A stretch of DNA of 64,000 nt. It comes from Ceratopteris richardii. Taxonomy: Eukaryota; Streptophyta; Polypodiopsida; Polypodiales; Pteridaceae. The stretch is from NCBI GenBank assembly GCA_020310875.1, contig CM035407.1:199431568-199495567 (forward strand). Reading direction: 5' to 3'. The notes beneath the pieces were generated by a model. That model searched no databases and was not told the origin of the DNA. It worked only from the letters and a program-made list of their open reading frames with translations. Shown one piece after another: positions 40,829-52,411 of the stretch (its first letter is position 1; every line of letters begins with the position of its first letter). Made by a program: the position numbers and the translations under genes.

Positions 40829-43757
40829 GTTATGTATCCAATGCTTTGGTAACTATATCTGCACATTCTAAATGAGTTGATACATAGGATAATTGGATAT
40901 CCTTGCTAAGCAATTTCTCCCTTACATAATGATAGTGCACTTAAATATGCTTAGTCCTTGCACGGTATATAGGATTAGCAACCAAATGAAGTGAACTAGT
41001 GTTATTTTTAAAGATAATTTGAGTGTAGGAATGTATCTCCAAATCTGCATACAATTGCTTAAGCCACATAGCTTCCTGAGTTGCATTTGCCAAGCCTCTA
41101 TATTTTGCTTCTATGGAAGATAAGGCCACAATTGGTTGCTTCTTGCATTACCAAAATATGAGTTTTGAACCTACAAAAGAAAGGTACCCTGAAGTGCTCC
41201 TATCATCCTTGGAGCCAGCCCAATCTACATCAGAATACATCTTTATATCTATGTTAGAAGTGAACGGATAGAACAATCCCTCATTCATTGTACCCTTTAA
41301 ATACTTTAGCACCCTCTTTGTAGCTTCCATATGAGGCTTCCTTGGTACATGCATAAACTGACTCAATGTACTTACTACACAGGCAATGTCTACTCTTGTT
41401 AAAGTAGCATAATTAAGACTACCCACAAGTTGTTGATAACTTGTAACATCTTCAAATAGTTCACCTTCATGTGAACTTAGCTTATGGTTGAGCTCCATAG
41501 GGATACTTGCAACTTTAGTGTTCTCCATATTAAACTTTACCAACATATCATGTATGTACTTCCTTTGTGTGATGAATATACTTGAATCTATATACTTGTG
41601 TGATGAATATACTTGAATCTATATACACAAGCTCTAAGCTAAGGAAGTAGGTCAATAACCCTAGATCACTGATTTTGAATTCCTTCATTAATTGAGCCTT
41701 GACCTGCTTGATAGCAACAGAATCATTTCCTGTAATAATGATATCATCTACATAGACACATAAGTAAATGACCTGTGATTTGTTCTTCTTAACAAATAAA
41801 GAAGAGTCTGCCTTGCTTGTCACAAAGCCTTGGTTCTGCAAATAGGTAACAAGCCTATGGTTCAAAGCTCTAGTAGCTTGCTTGAGACCATAGAGTGCTT
41901 TTCTAAGCTTGCATACATAACCTGCTTTTTCTTCATCTTCAAAACAAGGTGGTTGTGCCATATACACTTCTTTTGATATCCAACCGTTTAAGAATGCATT
42001 CTTGACATCTAACTGATATAAATTCCAATTTTTAGATGCGGCAAGGCTTACCAATACCCTGATTGTTGGCATCTTTGCCACAGGTGAAAATGTTTCTTCA
42101 TAGTCTACTCCATGTGCTTGGGCAAATCCCTTTGCCACTAACCTTGCCTTGTAACTGTTTATAGAACCATCAAAGTTCTTTTTAATTTTGTATATCCACC
42201 TTGAACCAATTACCTTCATATCTGGCTTCTTGGTAACTAGATCCCAAGTGTGGTTTTCCTGCAATGCTTCCACTTCTTCCTGCATGGCTTCTCTCCACTC
42301 TTTCTTCTTATTAGCCTCTTCAAATGAAGAAGGCTCTTCTGCCATAGAGTCTTTAGTGATGTACATAGAGTGTTTTGTAACTAAAGATGTATCATATCCA
42401 TACCTTATGGGCTTCTTACTTTCTCTTTGTGATCTCCTTAAGGCTTGATTGGAAGACTCGAGTAGATGTTCTAATTGCTTAAATTTGGACTTGCCTCTTG
42501 ATTTCCAAGCTTTGAAATCAATTTGCTCCTCATCCTCTAAGTTGATGTCTTCTACTAAATGTTGATCTTCTTGAGTGAGGGTTGGAAAATCATTTTCCAA
42601 ATCATATGGTAACTTGACTTTCCTACAATCATCTTCAAACCATGAACTATGCTCATCAAATACTACATCCCTACTAACTATGAATGCCTTGTTAATGGGA
42701 TTGTATAGTCTATATCCCTTTTGATTCTGATCATACCCAATAAATATACATATCTCAACCTTAGGGTCAAGTTTCCCTCTGATTTGTGATGGGATGTGTG
42801 CATAGGCAATGCACCCAAATATTTTGCAATGATCCAATGAGGGTCTCCTACCATTCCAAGCTTCATATGGTGTCATACCTTCCAGTGATTTGGATGGAAG
42901 TCCATTGACCAAGTAGGTGGATATGGAAGCAACCTTTCCCCATAAATAATTAGGTAAGTTTTTCCCATTTAACATTGACCTAGCTACTTCAAAAATTAAC
43001 CTATTCCTTCTCTCTGCCACTCCATTCAATTCAGGAGTATACCTGGTTGTTACTTCCCTCTTTATGCCCATGTCTTGTAGAAATAGATCAAGCTCATGGG
43101 AAAAGTACTCACCACCTCCATCAGACCTGATTCTTTTCAAGATCCTTCCTATTTGGTTTTCAACTAGTGCCAAGTACTTCTTAAAACATGTAAATACATC
43201 ATCCTTATGCTTCATGAAATAGAGGATTGTCCACCTACTGTAATGATCAATAAATGAGACATAGTACCTTGAACCTGAGATGGATCTTTGCTTGGACCCC
43301 ACACATCAGGGTGTACAAGCTCCAAATAGTCTCCATGGATGTATCCTTTCTTGTTGAATGGTTACCTGTGAGCTTTGCCAAATTGGCAAGCTCCACATTT
43401 GTATATCATGTGTTGCTTGGTCACATTGGGAATGCGAAGCACACTTTGATCCCTACAAATTTTCTTCAGAGTTCTTTCTCCTATGTGCCCTAGCCTTTTG
43501 TGCCATATTTCCAACTCAGATAAGGTTTGATCTATATAACTGAATAGTGCTATGTTCCTTGTGTCTTCAATTTCAAATGTAAACAATCTACCTGACTTCT
43601 CACCTTTGGCAATCCTTTTGAAGCCTTGTTGGGGGTCTTCCACATATGATCCATGTTTAGTGAACCTGACTCGTAGACCTTTCTCTATAATCTGCCCAAC
43701 ACTAATTAGGTTTTTTGTTATAGTAGGCACATACAGAACTTTGCTCAAAAGGTTCAT
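40800..43757 (-). pseudogene. pol: Copia F pol: integrase, RT, RNase H (disrupted)
   Basis: The pre-integrase part (43757-43362) includes LSELEIWHKRLGHIGERTL and CGACQFGK of the HHCC motif. The 43302-41548 frame has the integrase core: Asp in FIDHYSRW, Asp in IRSDGGGEYF, Glu in LNGVAERRNR. It then has RT: WIYKIKKNFDGSINSYKARL, LDVKNAFLNG, LRKALYGLKQATRA and the active-site YVDDIIITGN. A 31-bp tandem duplication at 41565-41626 shifts the frame just after RT. The following 41546-41148 frame carries the RT/RNase H connection and the STSGYLSFVGSK block. The piece 41129-40941 has SSIEAKYRGLANATQEAMWL and the remaining RNase H. All catalytic residues of integrase and RT are still readable, but the reading frame is broken. 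Confidence 0.85.
41565..41626. repeat. 31-bp tandem duplication in copia F pol
   Basis: TTGTGTGATGAATATACTTG occurs at 41565 and 41596 with the rest of the 31-bp unit. Since 31 is not a multiple of three, the duplication breaks the pol frame. Confidence 0.85.
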
Positions 43758-45002
43758 ACTACCATCAGATGTTTTGACAATTCCAATTTGCTTGACTAAC
43801 TATTTAGTGTCATCACCTATTTGTACTTCATGCTTCCCATTGGGTTCTTCAAGATCAGATAATAGAACTACATTTCCTGCCGCATGATTGGAACAACCTG
43901 AATCAATGTAGAAGAGATGTTCATCATCTTTACCTTGCTTGGATGTCATGTTCATGATGACTAGATAGTCTTCTTGATCTTTAGCATAGTTTTTGAAGTC
44001 CCTTCTTCCTCTAAAGCGTCCTTGATAATTGTTGTTGTTGTAGCCTTGATTGTAGTTATGGTTATAGTTGCCTCCACCATTGTTGTACCTGCCTCTGAAT
44101 TTCCATAGCTTCCTCTATGGAAGCCTCTTCCCCTTTGGTTCCTTGTATTTTTGTAGCATTCCTTTTTAGTGTGGTTGTTGAGACCATAGATGTTGCATCG
44201 TGAATTTTTGTAGGGTCTTCCCCTCCGTTTCTTTCCTCCTCTGCCCCTTCCTCTAGCACCTCTTCCTCTTCTTGCATAATTAGCTTAAGAGGTACTAGCC
44301 TCTTCTTCATGTTACTTGCTTTTACCTTTATCCTTAGCTTTATTCTTATTAGTATAAAGGGCATAAGATTGGTTACCTCTTGAGTTGTCACCATTTCTAT
44401 TGAGCTTTGTCTCATGGGTGAAGAGTTGCCCCATCAAGGTGTTGAGATCACGTACTTGCATGTCCATGTAGACGTCCATTGCTATGGTGAAGGACTCCCA
44501 CTTTTCATCAGCCTTAATTCCATTGATGATCTTCCTCACTATGTGCTCTTCCTCTATCTCTTCTCTAATGCTTGCAAGTTGGTCAGCTATATCCTTCATT
44601 TTGGTTACATAATCAGCCACTCCTTGCTTTGGTTGTTTCTTAAGGGTTGTGAATTATCCACAACTGATTCTCCTTGCTCTTATGTTTGAGGAGAAATATG
44701 ATGAAAGTACTTCCCAAGTCTCTTGTGAGGTCTTGCAATTCCTAACATGTGGTAAAAAAAAAATCAGAGATTGGGTTTAGTAGATATGACCTGACAAGAG
44801 CATCCTTTGCACACCATGTGGTCAACCTTTCTTGCTCTTCCCTTGTTGGTTGATTCTTGCTCCTAAAAATTTGCCTGTCTTCATCTCTTGAGATGTATCC
44901 ATATAATCTTCTCCCTTGAAGGTATGCTTGCATCCTTAGTGACCATGTTGAGTAGTTGTTCCTATCCAATTTGTCAATTAAGGATGGAAATCCATCTCCC
45001 AT
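43758..45002 (-). pseudogene. gag: Copia F gag to protease region (disrupted)
   Basis: The ATG at 45002 is 13 bp from the primer site. Residues read LIDKLDRNNYSTWSLRMQAYL, the copia gag N-terminus. The frame shifts in a T-run (minus strand) near 44755. It continues at 44620-44312 (ADYVTKMKDIADQLASI, a typical gag block) and then in another frame as an Arg/Gly-rich stretch and a zinc knuckle CNIYGLNNHTKKEC, in which the second Cys is Tyr. Protease remnants near 43900 (VVP..RQEM) are weak. Inactive. Confidence 0.75.
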
Positions 45003-45015
45003 CTTGATTGTGCTT

Positions 45016-45027
45016 GCTCTGATACCA
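45016..45027 (-). other. Primer binding site of copia F (initiator-Met tRNA)
   Basis: The minus strand is TGGTATCAGAGC, the exact copia primer site, one base from the LTR end. Confidence 0.9.
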
Positions 45028-45028
45028 T

Positions 45029-46028
45029 TGTTGGAGGAGATGGTGGATAGTCACAAGAGATGAACTGGTGTAGCTAAAACCTGCTTCACACCGGCTACAA
45101 GTGATGGTTGGAGAGTGTTGTGGGCCTCTTTAGCTAGCTAATAAACATAAATATTCACATATGTTGCTTGCAAGATGATTCACTATTGTTGGGATCAAAA
45201 GAGATAGGTAGAAATGCAATCTAAGGTCCAAAATTTGCTATTTTCATCCACACACCTGTTCAGTGTTTTAAACCATTCTCTGAGCACAATAGCAAATGAC
45301 TAAATTCCTTTTGGGGAACTCTAGTTAGCTTAACAAGCTAACAATCATGAGTGATATCATAAAAAATGATGGAATATATGCAGAGAATTATGCTTAGCAA
45401 ATCAACGAAGAATCTCGACATTTACAGGTCTTGATAGTCACAGACCAGTGAACAAAGATGAGTTGATATCTAAGGATTGTGAGAAGCATTACCAATGAAA
45501 CTTTCTAGGATTATAGAAGACATTATTTTGGATCTATCATGCTTTCAATTATAGGAAATGATCAACGGTAGAGTGACAACAAGCTATGACAAGATCACTG
45601 TTCTAATGGAGTAATGACAAAGGAATGAGAATAAGAAGTAATGATCATGTATGTATTAAATAATGTAAAAGTACAATGTAATTGGCAATCAGTCATTGCT
45701 CAATGAGTGAGAAGTGAGTGATCTATGAGGTGAGCTCCTCTTCGCAATGAAAGTACATCAAAACGATCTCTAAATCTCAAGATAGACAGGGCCCATTCAT
45801 ATCCTCTTTTTATTGTTATTGTTGGAGCCAAATGATTTGAATTCAAATTAAAATCTCTCCCTAAAAGTGAATGCTAAAGTATAGGACTCATTCTCTCTTG
45901 ACTCAACTACCAAATGATAGGAGATGATGTGCTTCCTAACTCCTCGTGGGTATATTTCACTTTTACAAAAGTAAATGTGAAGTAGAATCACAAGAGGTTG
46001 ATCATATGAAGCCTTCCAAGTGTTATGC
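45029..46028 (-). repeat. 5' LTR of copia F
   Basis: On the plus strand it begins TGTTGGAGGAGATGG next to the primer site. It aligns with 39781-40828. The right boundary is taken from where the two copies diverge (GTTATG then CCAATA versus TATCCA). Confidence 0.7.
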
Positions 46029-46130
46029 CAATAAATCAAACTTATGTGAGGTGATAAAGTATGTAGGCTTGGGCTTAATTGCACCAACATGTACTAACCT
46101 CCTATATTTTCCATTAGATGTCAAGAGCCT

Positions 46131-46340
46131 ATAGTTCCCACTCCATAAGGCTTTATATAGACTTCAACAAGCTCCACGTGCATGGTATGCCAAAATAAAT
46201 AATAACCTGATTACCCTTGATTTTATATGTAGTCCAATTTAAACAATACTTTACCTATACAAATGTGGAGCTACTATTATAGTGCTTGTTCTTTATGTCA
46301 ATCATATTCTCTTGAATGGGTCTTGTGATGAAAAACTTTC
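46131..46340 (+). pseudogene. pol: Copia H, right piece (RT continuation)
   Basis: The product reads [22 protein letters not shown], a stop-containing spacer, then LVLYVNHILLNGS. These are the LYGLKQAPRAW and YVDDI blocks of copia RT; the active-site pair of Asp has become Asn-His. It is the sequel to the RT start at 39636-39760, on the other side of copia F. Confidence 0.7.
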
Positions 46341-47871
46341 CATGCATATGGTAGATTTGTGTTGAAAACATATATGAAAGCATATGTGCATATGACTTGG
46401 ATATGAGTCAAAAGGTGAGTCAAGGGAGGGAGGAAACAAAAAGCACCACATTATCCACATGGAGTGGATTGTAGAAGTAAAATTTACCAAATGCAAAGGA
46501 CAAAGTTCAAGAAGTGGAAGGTCATGAGAGGAGATAAAAGATGCAAGGACAAATAAAGAGTCACAAGATCCTATGCAAGCTTCTTCTTATTTAGAAGACT
46601 TTTAGGAATGATCTTTTGTGAGGAGCTTAAGTAGATAGTGGAGAAGTAGATCATAGTTATCCATTCACCCAACGATATCAAAATTTTCCTTAATAGTGTG
46701 CCACAAGCCACATAGGTATTCTAGTAGTACATCTTTCTCTACTTAGTCATCTTGTAGAAGCTATTTGTCTGTGTCTTTGTATCTAATAAGTAGATATGAT
46801 ATCTTGTTGAAAAACAGAGCTTATATACTTTCTATGGTTTAAATATATCTTCGAAATACTTCTCCACTAATGAGGAACCTCTATTTTTTGCCTAAACTAA
46901 TTTGATCGGTATTCTATCATTAGGAAGTTAGTTTCCTCACCATCTGGACTCCAAATGATAGATATCTTGTTAGAAATCAGATCTCAAAGATCTGATTTGT
47001 GTGGACAAGATCTCAAAGTGATTGGATATCTAATTTTTTATTGAATTAGGCTTTAGTAATCAGGTGTTTGACAAGGCATATTTTGGAAGAGATTCACTAA
47101 CTTCTATTGCACGTATTGCACTCAATTCCTTCATGACTGGGATTTCAAAGAGAAGATGAGATATGAAAAGGCCATTAATTTAATAAAGGAGGAAAATAAG
47201 GTCAAAAGAAATGATGGTACATCAAAGAGTAGCATCATTAGAAAGGGTTGCAAACAAAGAGGTAACTCTACAAAACTTCATCTGTTGACATGGCATAGTT
47301 GGGTCAAAACATAGAGCAACTATGCAAGGAAAAATATCAAGCTTCCAAGTTTATAGTGACTAACTACCTCCTCTGAAAAGGGCCTTGGAGAATAGTTAGC
47401 AAAGAAGAGCCACAATCATAGGTAGATCTCAAAGATCCAAGCACCACTGATCATCAAAAGAGGCAATTGGATACCTAAATGTTGTTTTAGGTGACTATTT
47501 CTCTGAATTTGTCTATATATGTCCAACCCTTTGAAGGAGATAGTATTAATGTGAATTGTGTAAAGAACACTACATATTTGAACAATAGTTCTCAATTGAA
47601 TATATCTTCAAAATTTATTATATTCTCTTGATATGACAAGGTTGTAAAGAAGCATCATATTTTCCACTAAGCATCAATCTCATGCTTTAGTGATTGATTA
47701 GTCTTATAATTACGACTCAATTGTCATAGGATTTACTTTGGTTATGATACTAAAATTTTATGCACTATTCACGTTTGTTGATTTGATATTAGGGAGTAAC
47801 CTTGATAGTTTTCAATACATATTCATGCTCTAGTAAGGAAAAACCTATGGGAAATAAAGTAGAGCTATGAT
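46341..47871. other. Unassigned AT-rich sequence
   Basis: I see no open frame, family motif or repeat that I can support. Confidence 0.45.
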
Positions 47872-48243
47872 TGTCACAAAGAAGGAGATAAGGAAGAGAG
47901 CTCACTCACACCCTCTCACACTCAAAGAGCAACACACATACAGATTGAGGCAAGGAAGAATAATCTTCTTCTTCTTCTACCACATAAAAGGAATATACAA
48001 GAATGACCTAATACAACAATACAACTAGTGCAATTTATAAAGAACAATATGCAAGGAAAAACCCGGTGTCCACGAATGACTGAGCTTGCAAGAAACAAGT
48101 GTGCCATCACTCTCGATGGATGAATCTAGTAAAGCTCATTAAAGTATCCTTGGCGTAAAGTGGCATTACCATTATACATGTCAGAGAAATGAAAAAGAGA
48201 CACCTGTCATCATCGATCATCACATGATCATGTTGATATCTCA
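47872..48243 (-). repeat. 3' LTR of copia B
   Basis: TGTCACAAAGAAGGAGATAA...GTTGATATCTCA on the plus strand. It matches 60410-60786 with moderate divergence. Confidence 0.85.
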
Positions 48244-48258
48244 AAACTCCCCCTCAAG
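48244..48258 (-). other. Polypurine tract of copia B
   Basis: The minus strand reads CTTGAGGGGGAGTTT, the typical copia polypurine tract, immediately before the LTR start TGAGATATC. Confidence 0.85.
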
Positions 48259-48703
48259 CTCAACGTCATGTCCTCTAATCCAAGCATCTTTTGAAACTTC
48301 TTCAGCTTCTCTACTCCAAGTGCTTTAGTGAAAATATCAGTCACCTACTCATTTATCTTCAGACAAATAAGATCAATATCACTTGCTAGTACCTTTTGTA
48401 TGATGAAATGATAATGTTCCTTGATATGCTTTTTTCTAGCATGAAAAATAGGATTTCATGCTAACTAAATGCTACTAAGATTATCACAATAGATGATGAT
48501 TGTCTTTTGCATTCTACACCTAAATCTACAAGTATCATCTCTAACCATGAGGCTCCACATGCTACCATTGTAGCACCTCTATACTCAGGCTCTCTACTCG
48601 ACAAACAATTAGTGAGCTGCTTCTTGCTGATCCATGTAATAGTTGCATTCCCAAGTGAGAATAGAAAGCCACTAGTAGATCTCCCATCTAGAATACAACC
48701 AAC
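48259..48703 (-). pseudogene. pol: Copia B RNase H C-terminal half
   Basis: The minus-strand product begins CILDGRSTSGFLFSLGNATI and continues with a SSREPEYRGA block, the copia RNase H signature (normally SSTEAEY). Further on stops appear. It joins in frame to the RT piece at 58674 once element G and one CAAC copy are ignored. It is the 3' end of pol, directly before the polypurine tract. Confidence 0.8.
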
Positions 48704-49580
48704 TGTTAGTCCGCCGCCGGAGTGGGACAGATGTAACAGATGCCAGATGTAACGGAGTTTCTTGAATTACGCGCGAAAAAGTTGGTACGCGCATCCTGTA
48801 AAATTTATATAAAGCAATGAAAGGAGAATGGTCAGAGAGACGTCTTTTCTGGAATTGCCAGATTGTTCGCCTGAACATTTGTGAGATTATTGTTTACATT
48901 GTTGTGAAGTCTTGAGTATTGTTGGGTGATTGAGTATGTTCTGCATCGTCTGTTCATACTGTAGTTCACCGTAACGAGTAGTTGAATGACAGATTGTGTG
49001 TCTGAGTACTATCATCGTATTGTATTACTGTGTGTTCTTCAGTTATTTTCGTACTCTCAGTCGTGTTGAGTAGTTATATTACCGTATGAGTTGAATAGGC
49101 AACCTGATGCATTGTTGAATACGTTCTATTTGTTTATTGAACTTATTGTATTCGGTGACGAGGACGAACTATTGCTTTCGGTAAACGCGAACTTTTATTT
49201 GAGATCGCTGTGAAGTGTGGTGACGAGTGAATCTGTCAGCTATAATATTTGCTCTGGTTGATTCATTACATACTAGTGAGTCTGTAGAATGGACTACTGC
49301 TCTATTCCGATAGCAGGTTAGTCTGGAGAAGTTCGGTACGCAGGAATATAGAGATCAAGTATTGTTTAGTTAATGCTAGGAACTAAGCTAAGACACGCAT
49401 TCATGTTTTTGATATCGTGACGAAGATTTGGGAAATAAGTACAGGGCCTCTGTCTAACAGACCCCTACCACTCCCAAGAACCCACACTTGTCTGGTAACG
49501 CCTTTCGGCCAGTGAGTAATGATACTTAAAATTTAACACATTTTACGGTGAAACACTGCTCCACGGTGAATACTTTAACA
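48704..49580 (+). repeat. 5' LTR of G (877 bp)
   Basis: TGTTAGTCCG...CTTTAACA. A TATA box TATATAAA at 48806-48813 lies only about 100 bp from the start, so U3 is short. Two ACGCGC boxes lie just upstream (48763-48797). Confidence 0.95.
48806..48813 (+). promoter_or_regulatory. Predicted TATA box of G
   Basis: TTTATATAAAGC in the 5' LTR, preceded by the CGCG-box pair. It is conserved in the 3' LTR at 57899-57906. Confidence 0.6.
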
Positions 49581-49582
49581 CT

Positions 49583-49600
49583 TGGTGCCATCTGTGGGAA
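49583..49600 (+). other. Primer binding site of G
   Basis: TGGTGCCATCTGTGGGAA, two bases after the LTR, matches the common gypsy form TGGCGCCGTCTGTGGGAA with changes. I do not assign the tRNA. Confidence 0.75.
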
Positions 49601-49727
49601 GGTGGCATCAAGATTGCCAGTCGTCTGTTAGAATCGCACATCCAGATTATCATTTGATTGGAAGTAGCAACAGAACCAGATTGTTGCAAACTGTTTCGTT
49701 AGTAATACTACGCGATTAGTATAAAAG

Positions 49728-51586
49728 ATGATACAGCCGGTTACTCGATCCGATGAAACGTATCCCAAGAACCATCAGTCTGGAGTACTTAATGTACTAA
49801 AGACAACTCTAGGAGAAAAAGGTAAAACTCGCTCTAAATTAGTTGTCAAGAAAGTTAAGAACGTTAAAACTGATTCCGGTCATATTCCGGTGGAAAGTGT
49901 TATGCCTCTGGTACATTCCGGTACTATTTCGGCACAGTCTGTCGAAGATATAGTAATTCCAGAACTTACCAAGACGCAGTTGGAAACTAGTTTAACAATA
50001 CTGGAAAAAGATTCAGATTTATCTACGATTAGAAGCACTCTAGTCAAAGAAATCGGCGAAGGCAAAAAAACACCGTATTCGGGCATAATTTCGGTCAATT
50101 CCGGTGATATTTCAGTAAGAGAATCATAGTTTTTCGGTGATAGTTTAGCATTTTCTACTGAATCTTCAGCCCAACCACCGCGCTTGGAAGTGAGTTCCCA
50201 TACACTGGACATCAAGAAGGAAGGAAAGCTGTTCAAAACAGAGATTCGAAGCATATTAAGCAAGATCATCGCACCGGGAAGTGCGCCATCCGACGATACA
50301 GATTCCGATAGTGCAGATATTCAGCCCCGAGATACAGGAAGGTATAATACACTCACGATGAACGAACAACAACAACAACAACAACAACAGTTATGTCCAC
50401 CCAGGCCGACTCCAACAGGAGTGACGTACACGAAGTTTGGTGGATTCCCACGAGATGATCCGGATGCTCACGTACGCACTTTCGAGATAAGCTACGCAGT
50501 TCTCAACCATCCACCGGATCAGGCCTACAAAGCCATTGTCTTCCAATCTACACTTGTCAATGAAGCAGCCAGATGGCTTACAGAATATGATATTAATCAT
50601 TTCGGCACCTACGAAGCAGTACGAGATGCTTTTCTGCAGCGATTCAGGCTAAAAAAGAATCCAGTCGAAATTTTTGACTATCTGCAGAACAACAGACAAA
50701 AGGCAAATCAAACCGTACAGGAGTATGCTACTCTCTTCAGAATACACTTAAGGCAGCTACCACCGGCCCATGCTAACTTACCAGATGACGTTATCACTTA
50801 GTGGTTCATCAATGGCTTGGTTCCACAACTTAAGCAGATCATGATCATAAGATGTGTCGGAGCTATGACCCTCGATGTAGTCATTGCAATGACTCTGCAA
50901 TTGGAAAACAAATTCGGCGAATTTACAGAAGATTTGGAGTGGTTAAAAACAAACAAAAATGTTGCGAAGATATAACCAGACAAGTGTACTGCATCACATG
51001 CAAAAATTTAGGACATACTAGTGCCAATTGCCCACTTAATCAGACATTCTATGCTATCTGCAACATGGCTGGACACACCACTGAAAACTGCGCATACAAC
51101 GCTAGCTTACAGGGAACAGCGACTGTCAATGCAATTATCCAGGAACAAGGACAGCCAGCCAATCATTATGTGCCTCCACAAATGAGAAACAACCAGCAGC
51201 AAGGATATTGAAATTACCGAGGACAGAGGAATAACAACTATAATGCAAACCGCTGGCAGAATGGGCTACCACCAGAAAATCCCAATTTACCACCACAACG
51301 CTGCCATTTTTGTGGTGAATTTGGACATATTAGGATATTTTTTAAGGATGCAAATGATTATGATCAAAGGAAGAAGGAACGTCAAAATCCAATGGCCAAC
51401 ATGGTACACATCACACCAGTGGAGACACAGGCTGCTACAGTCCAGACCCGTTCCGGTAAACAACTGCAGCTGGTAGCAGAAATATTTGAACCAGGGATAC
51501 GTGAACAACACAGAATGTACAACAAGGCTAGTCAATGGACCACAGCAGAACCACCAGTCTTCCTAGAGCCTATTCGGATAACCTAG
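49728..51586 (+). pseudogene. gag: Gag of G (stops and one frameshift)
   Basis: The ATG at 49728 begins a frame that runs, with TAG at 50127 and TAG at 50799, to about 50974. An N-terminal extension of about 150 residues with SG-x-I-(S/P) repeats precedes a Gln run (QQQQQQQQ, about 50366-50392). The gag capsid domain follows (FGGFPRDDPDAHVRTFEIS, AARWLTEYD, FLQRFRLKKNP, VQEYATLFRIHLRQLPP). After a frameshift near 50975 the nucleocapsid part continues: CITCKNLGHTSANC is a good C-x2-C-x4-H-x4-C. The next has Tyr in place of the first Cys (YAICNMAGHTTENC). A third, CHFCGEFGHIRIFF, has lost its last Cys. It is a decayed Gag; family assignment is certain. Confidence 0.85.
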
Positions 51587-52411
51587 CCATTGTTAACAAA
51601 GGAAGGAACACAACAATGGGAGTCAGCAGCGGGAACATCATCAGCAGCAGATACATTACCAACCGTAGACACCTTCGCATTAGCAGAGGCATCAACTTCA
51701 ACATCAGTGGAGCCTGTCGATCAATCTCAATAGGCCTGGGAAATCCTATCTAAGGCATCTATCACTCTGCCTCTGGGCCAACTACTGGCATTAGTACCTG
51801 GAATTTGACAACAGTTCCAACAACAGTTCAGTCCGGTGCCTTCTTGTATTCCAGCGACAGCAGCAGTTCAACCGGAACCTGATTCTACGGTCGATCATTC
51901 AGTCCCCTTGATTACAGTATGGTATAAGAATCATAAAATTACGCAAGTATTAATTGATGGAGGCTCTGGTGTTAACATTGCGACTGCGGCATTATGCAAA
52001 AGATTAGGATGGACCAAAATCGAACCAGTTCAATTTTTTGTCAGAATGGCAGATCAATCAAGAGTCCATCCCGTAGGACTTGTGCGGAATGTACCCATCA
52101 CTTTGCAAGGCACGACCTTTAAAATGACCTTTGTTATACTAGATCTGCCGGAATCCACTTTGGATTACAACCTTCTTTTCGGGCGACCTTGGCTGAAGCA
52201 TGCGAAAGTAATACAGGACTGGTGTGCACAAGAGCTTACGTTTAAAGATGCCAATCGTAGATATGTGGTAAAATTAGATGCTATACAACCTTGCGAGCTA
52301 CACGCTAGATCGTATTTTGCTGAACCAGTCCATATGCTAGATGGATTGTCAGACGATGAAGAAGAAGAGTTTCTGAAGAGTAATGCACTTAATTTCCTTA
52401 GGGACTATTGA
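51587..52411 (+). pseudogene. pol: Protease region of G
   Basis: It is in the same frame as the zinc knuckles; TAG at about 51730 and TGA at about 51808 interrupt the linker. From 51836 the frame is open: VPLITVWYKNHKITQVLIDG leads into the active site, which reads DGGSG instead of D(T/S)G. The flap region and the LLFGRPWLK motif follow, as in retropepsins. It ends with TGA at 52409-52411, overlapping the RT frame by 29 bp, so a frameshift joined or joins the two. An active enzyme is doubtful because of the altered triad. Confidence 0.8.

Larger units (their letters stand above)
39781..46028 (-). mobile_element. Copia F, nested in copia H
   Basis: A minus-strand Ty1/copia element, about 6.2 kb, with LTR-like copies at 39781-40828 and 45029-46028 (roughly 10 percent divergence by eye), an initiator-Met primer site, gag, and integrase-RT-RNase H. 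Frames are broken at several places, so it is old and inactive. Plus-strand copia RT pieces on both sides show that it inserted into another copia. Confidence 0.8.

Noticed and set aside
48672..48878. Minus-strand 68-codon frame repeated at 57546-57971
   Set aside because: It is the antisense of the G LTR start, seen twice only because the LTR is duplicated.
50184..50801. Separate start of G gag at 50184
   Set aside because: The codon there is TTG and the frame is continuous with the ATG at 49728 except for one TAG, so it is one decayed gag.
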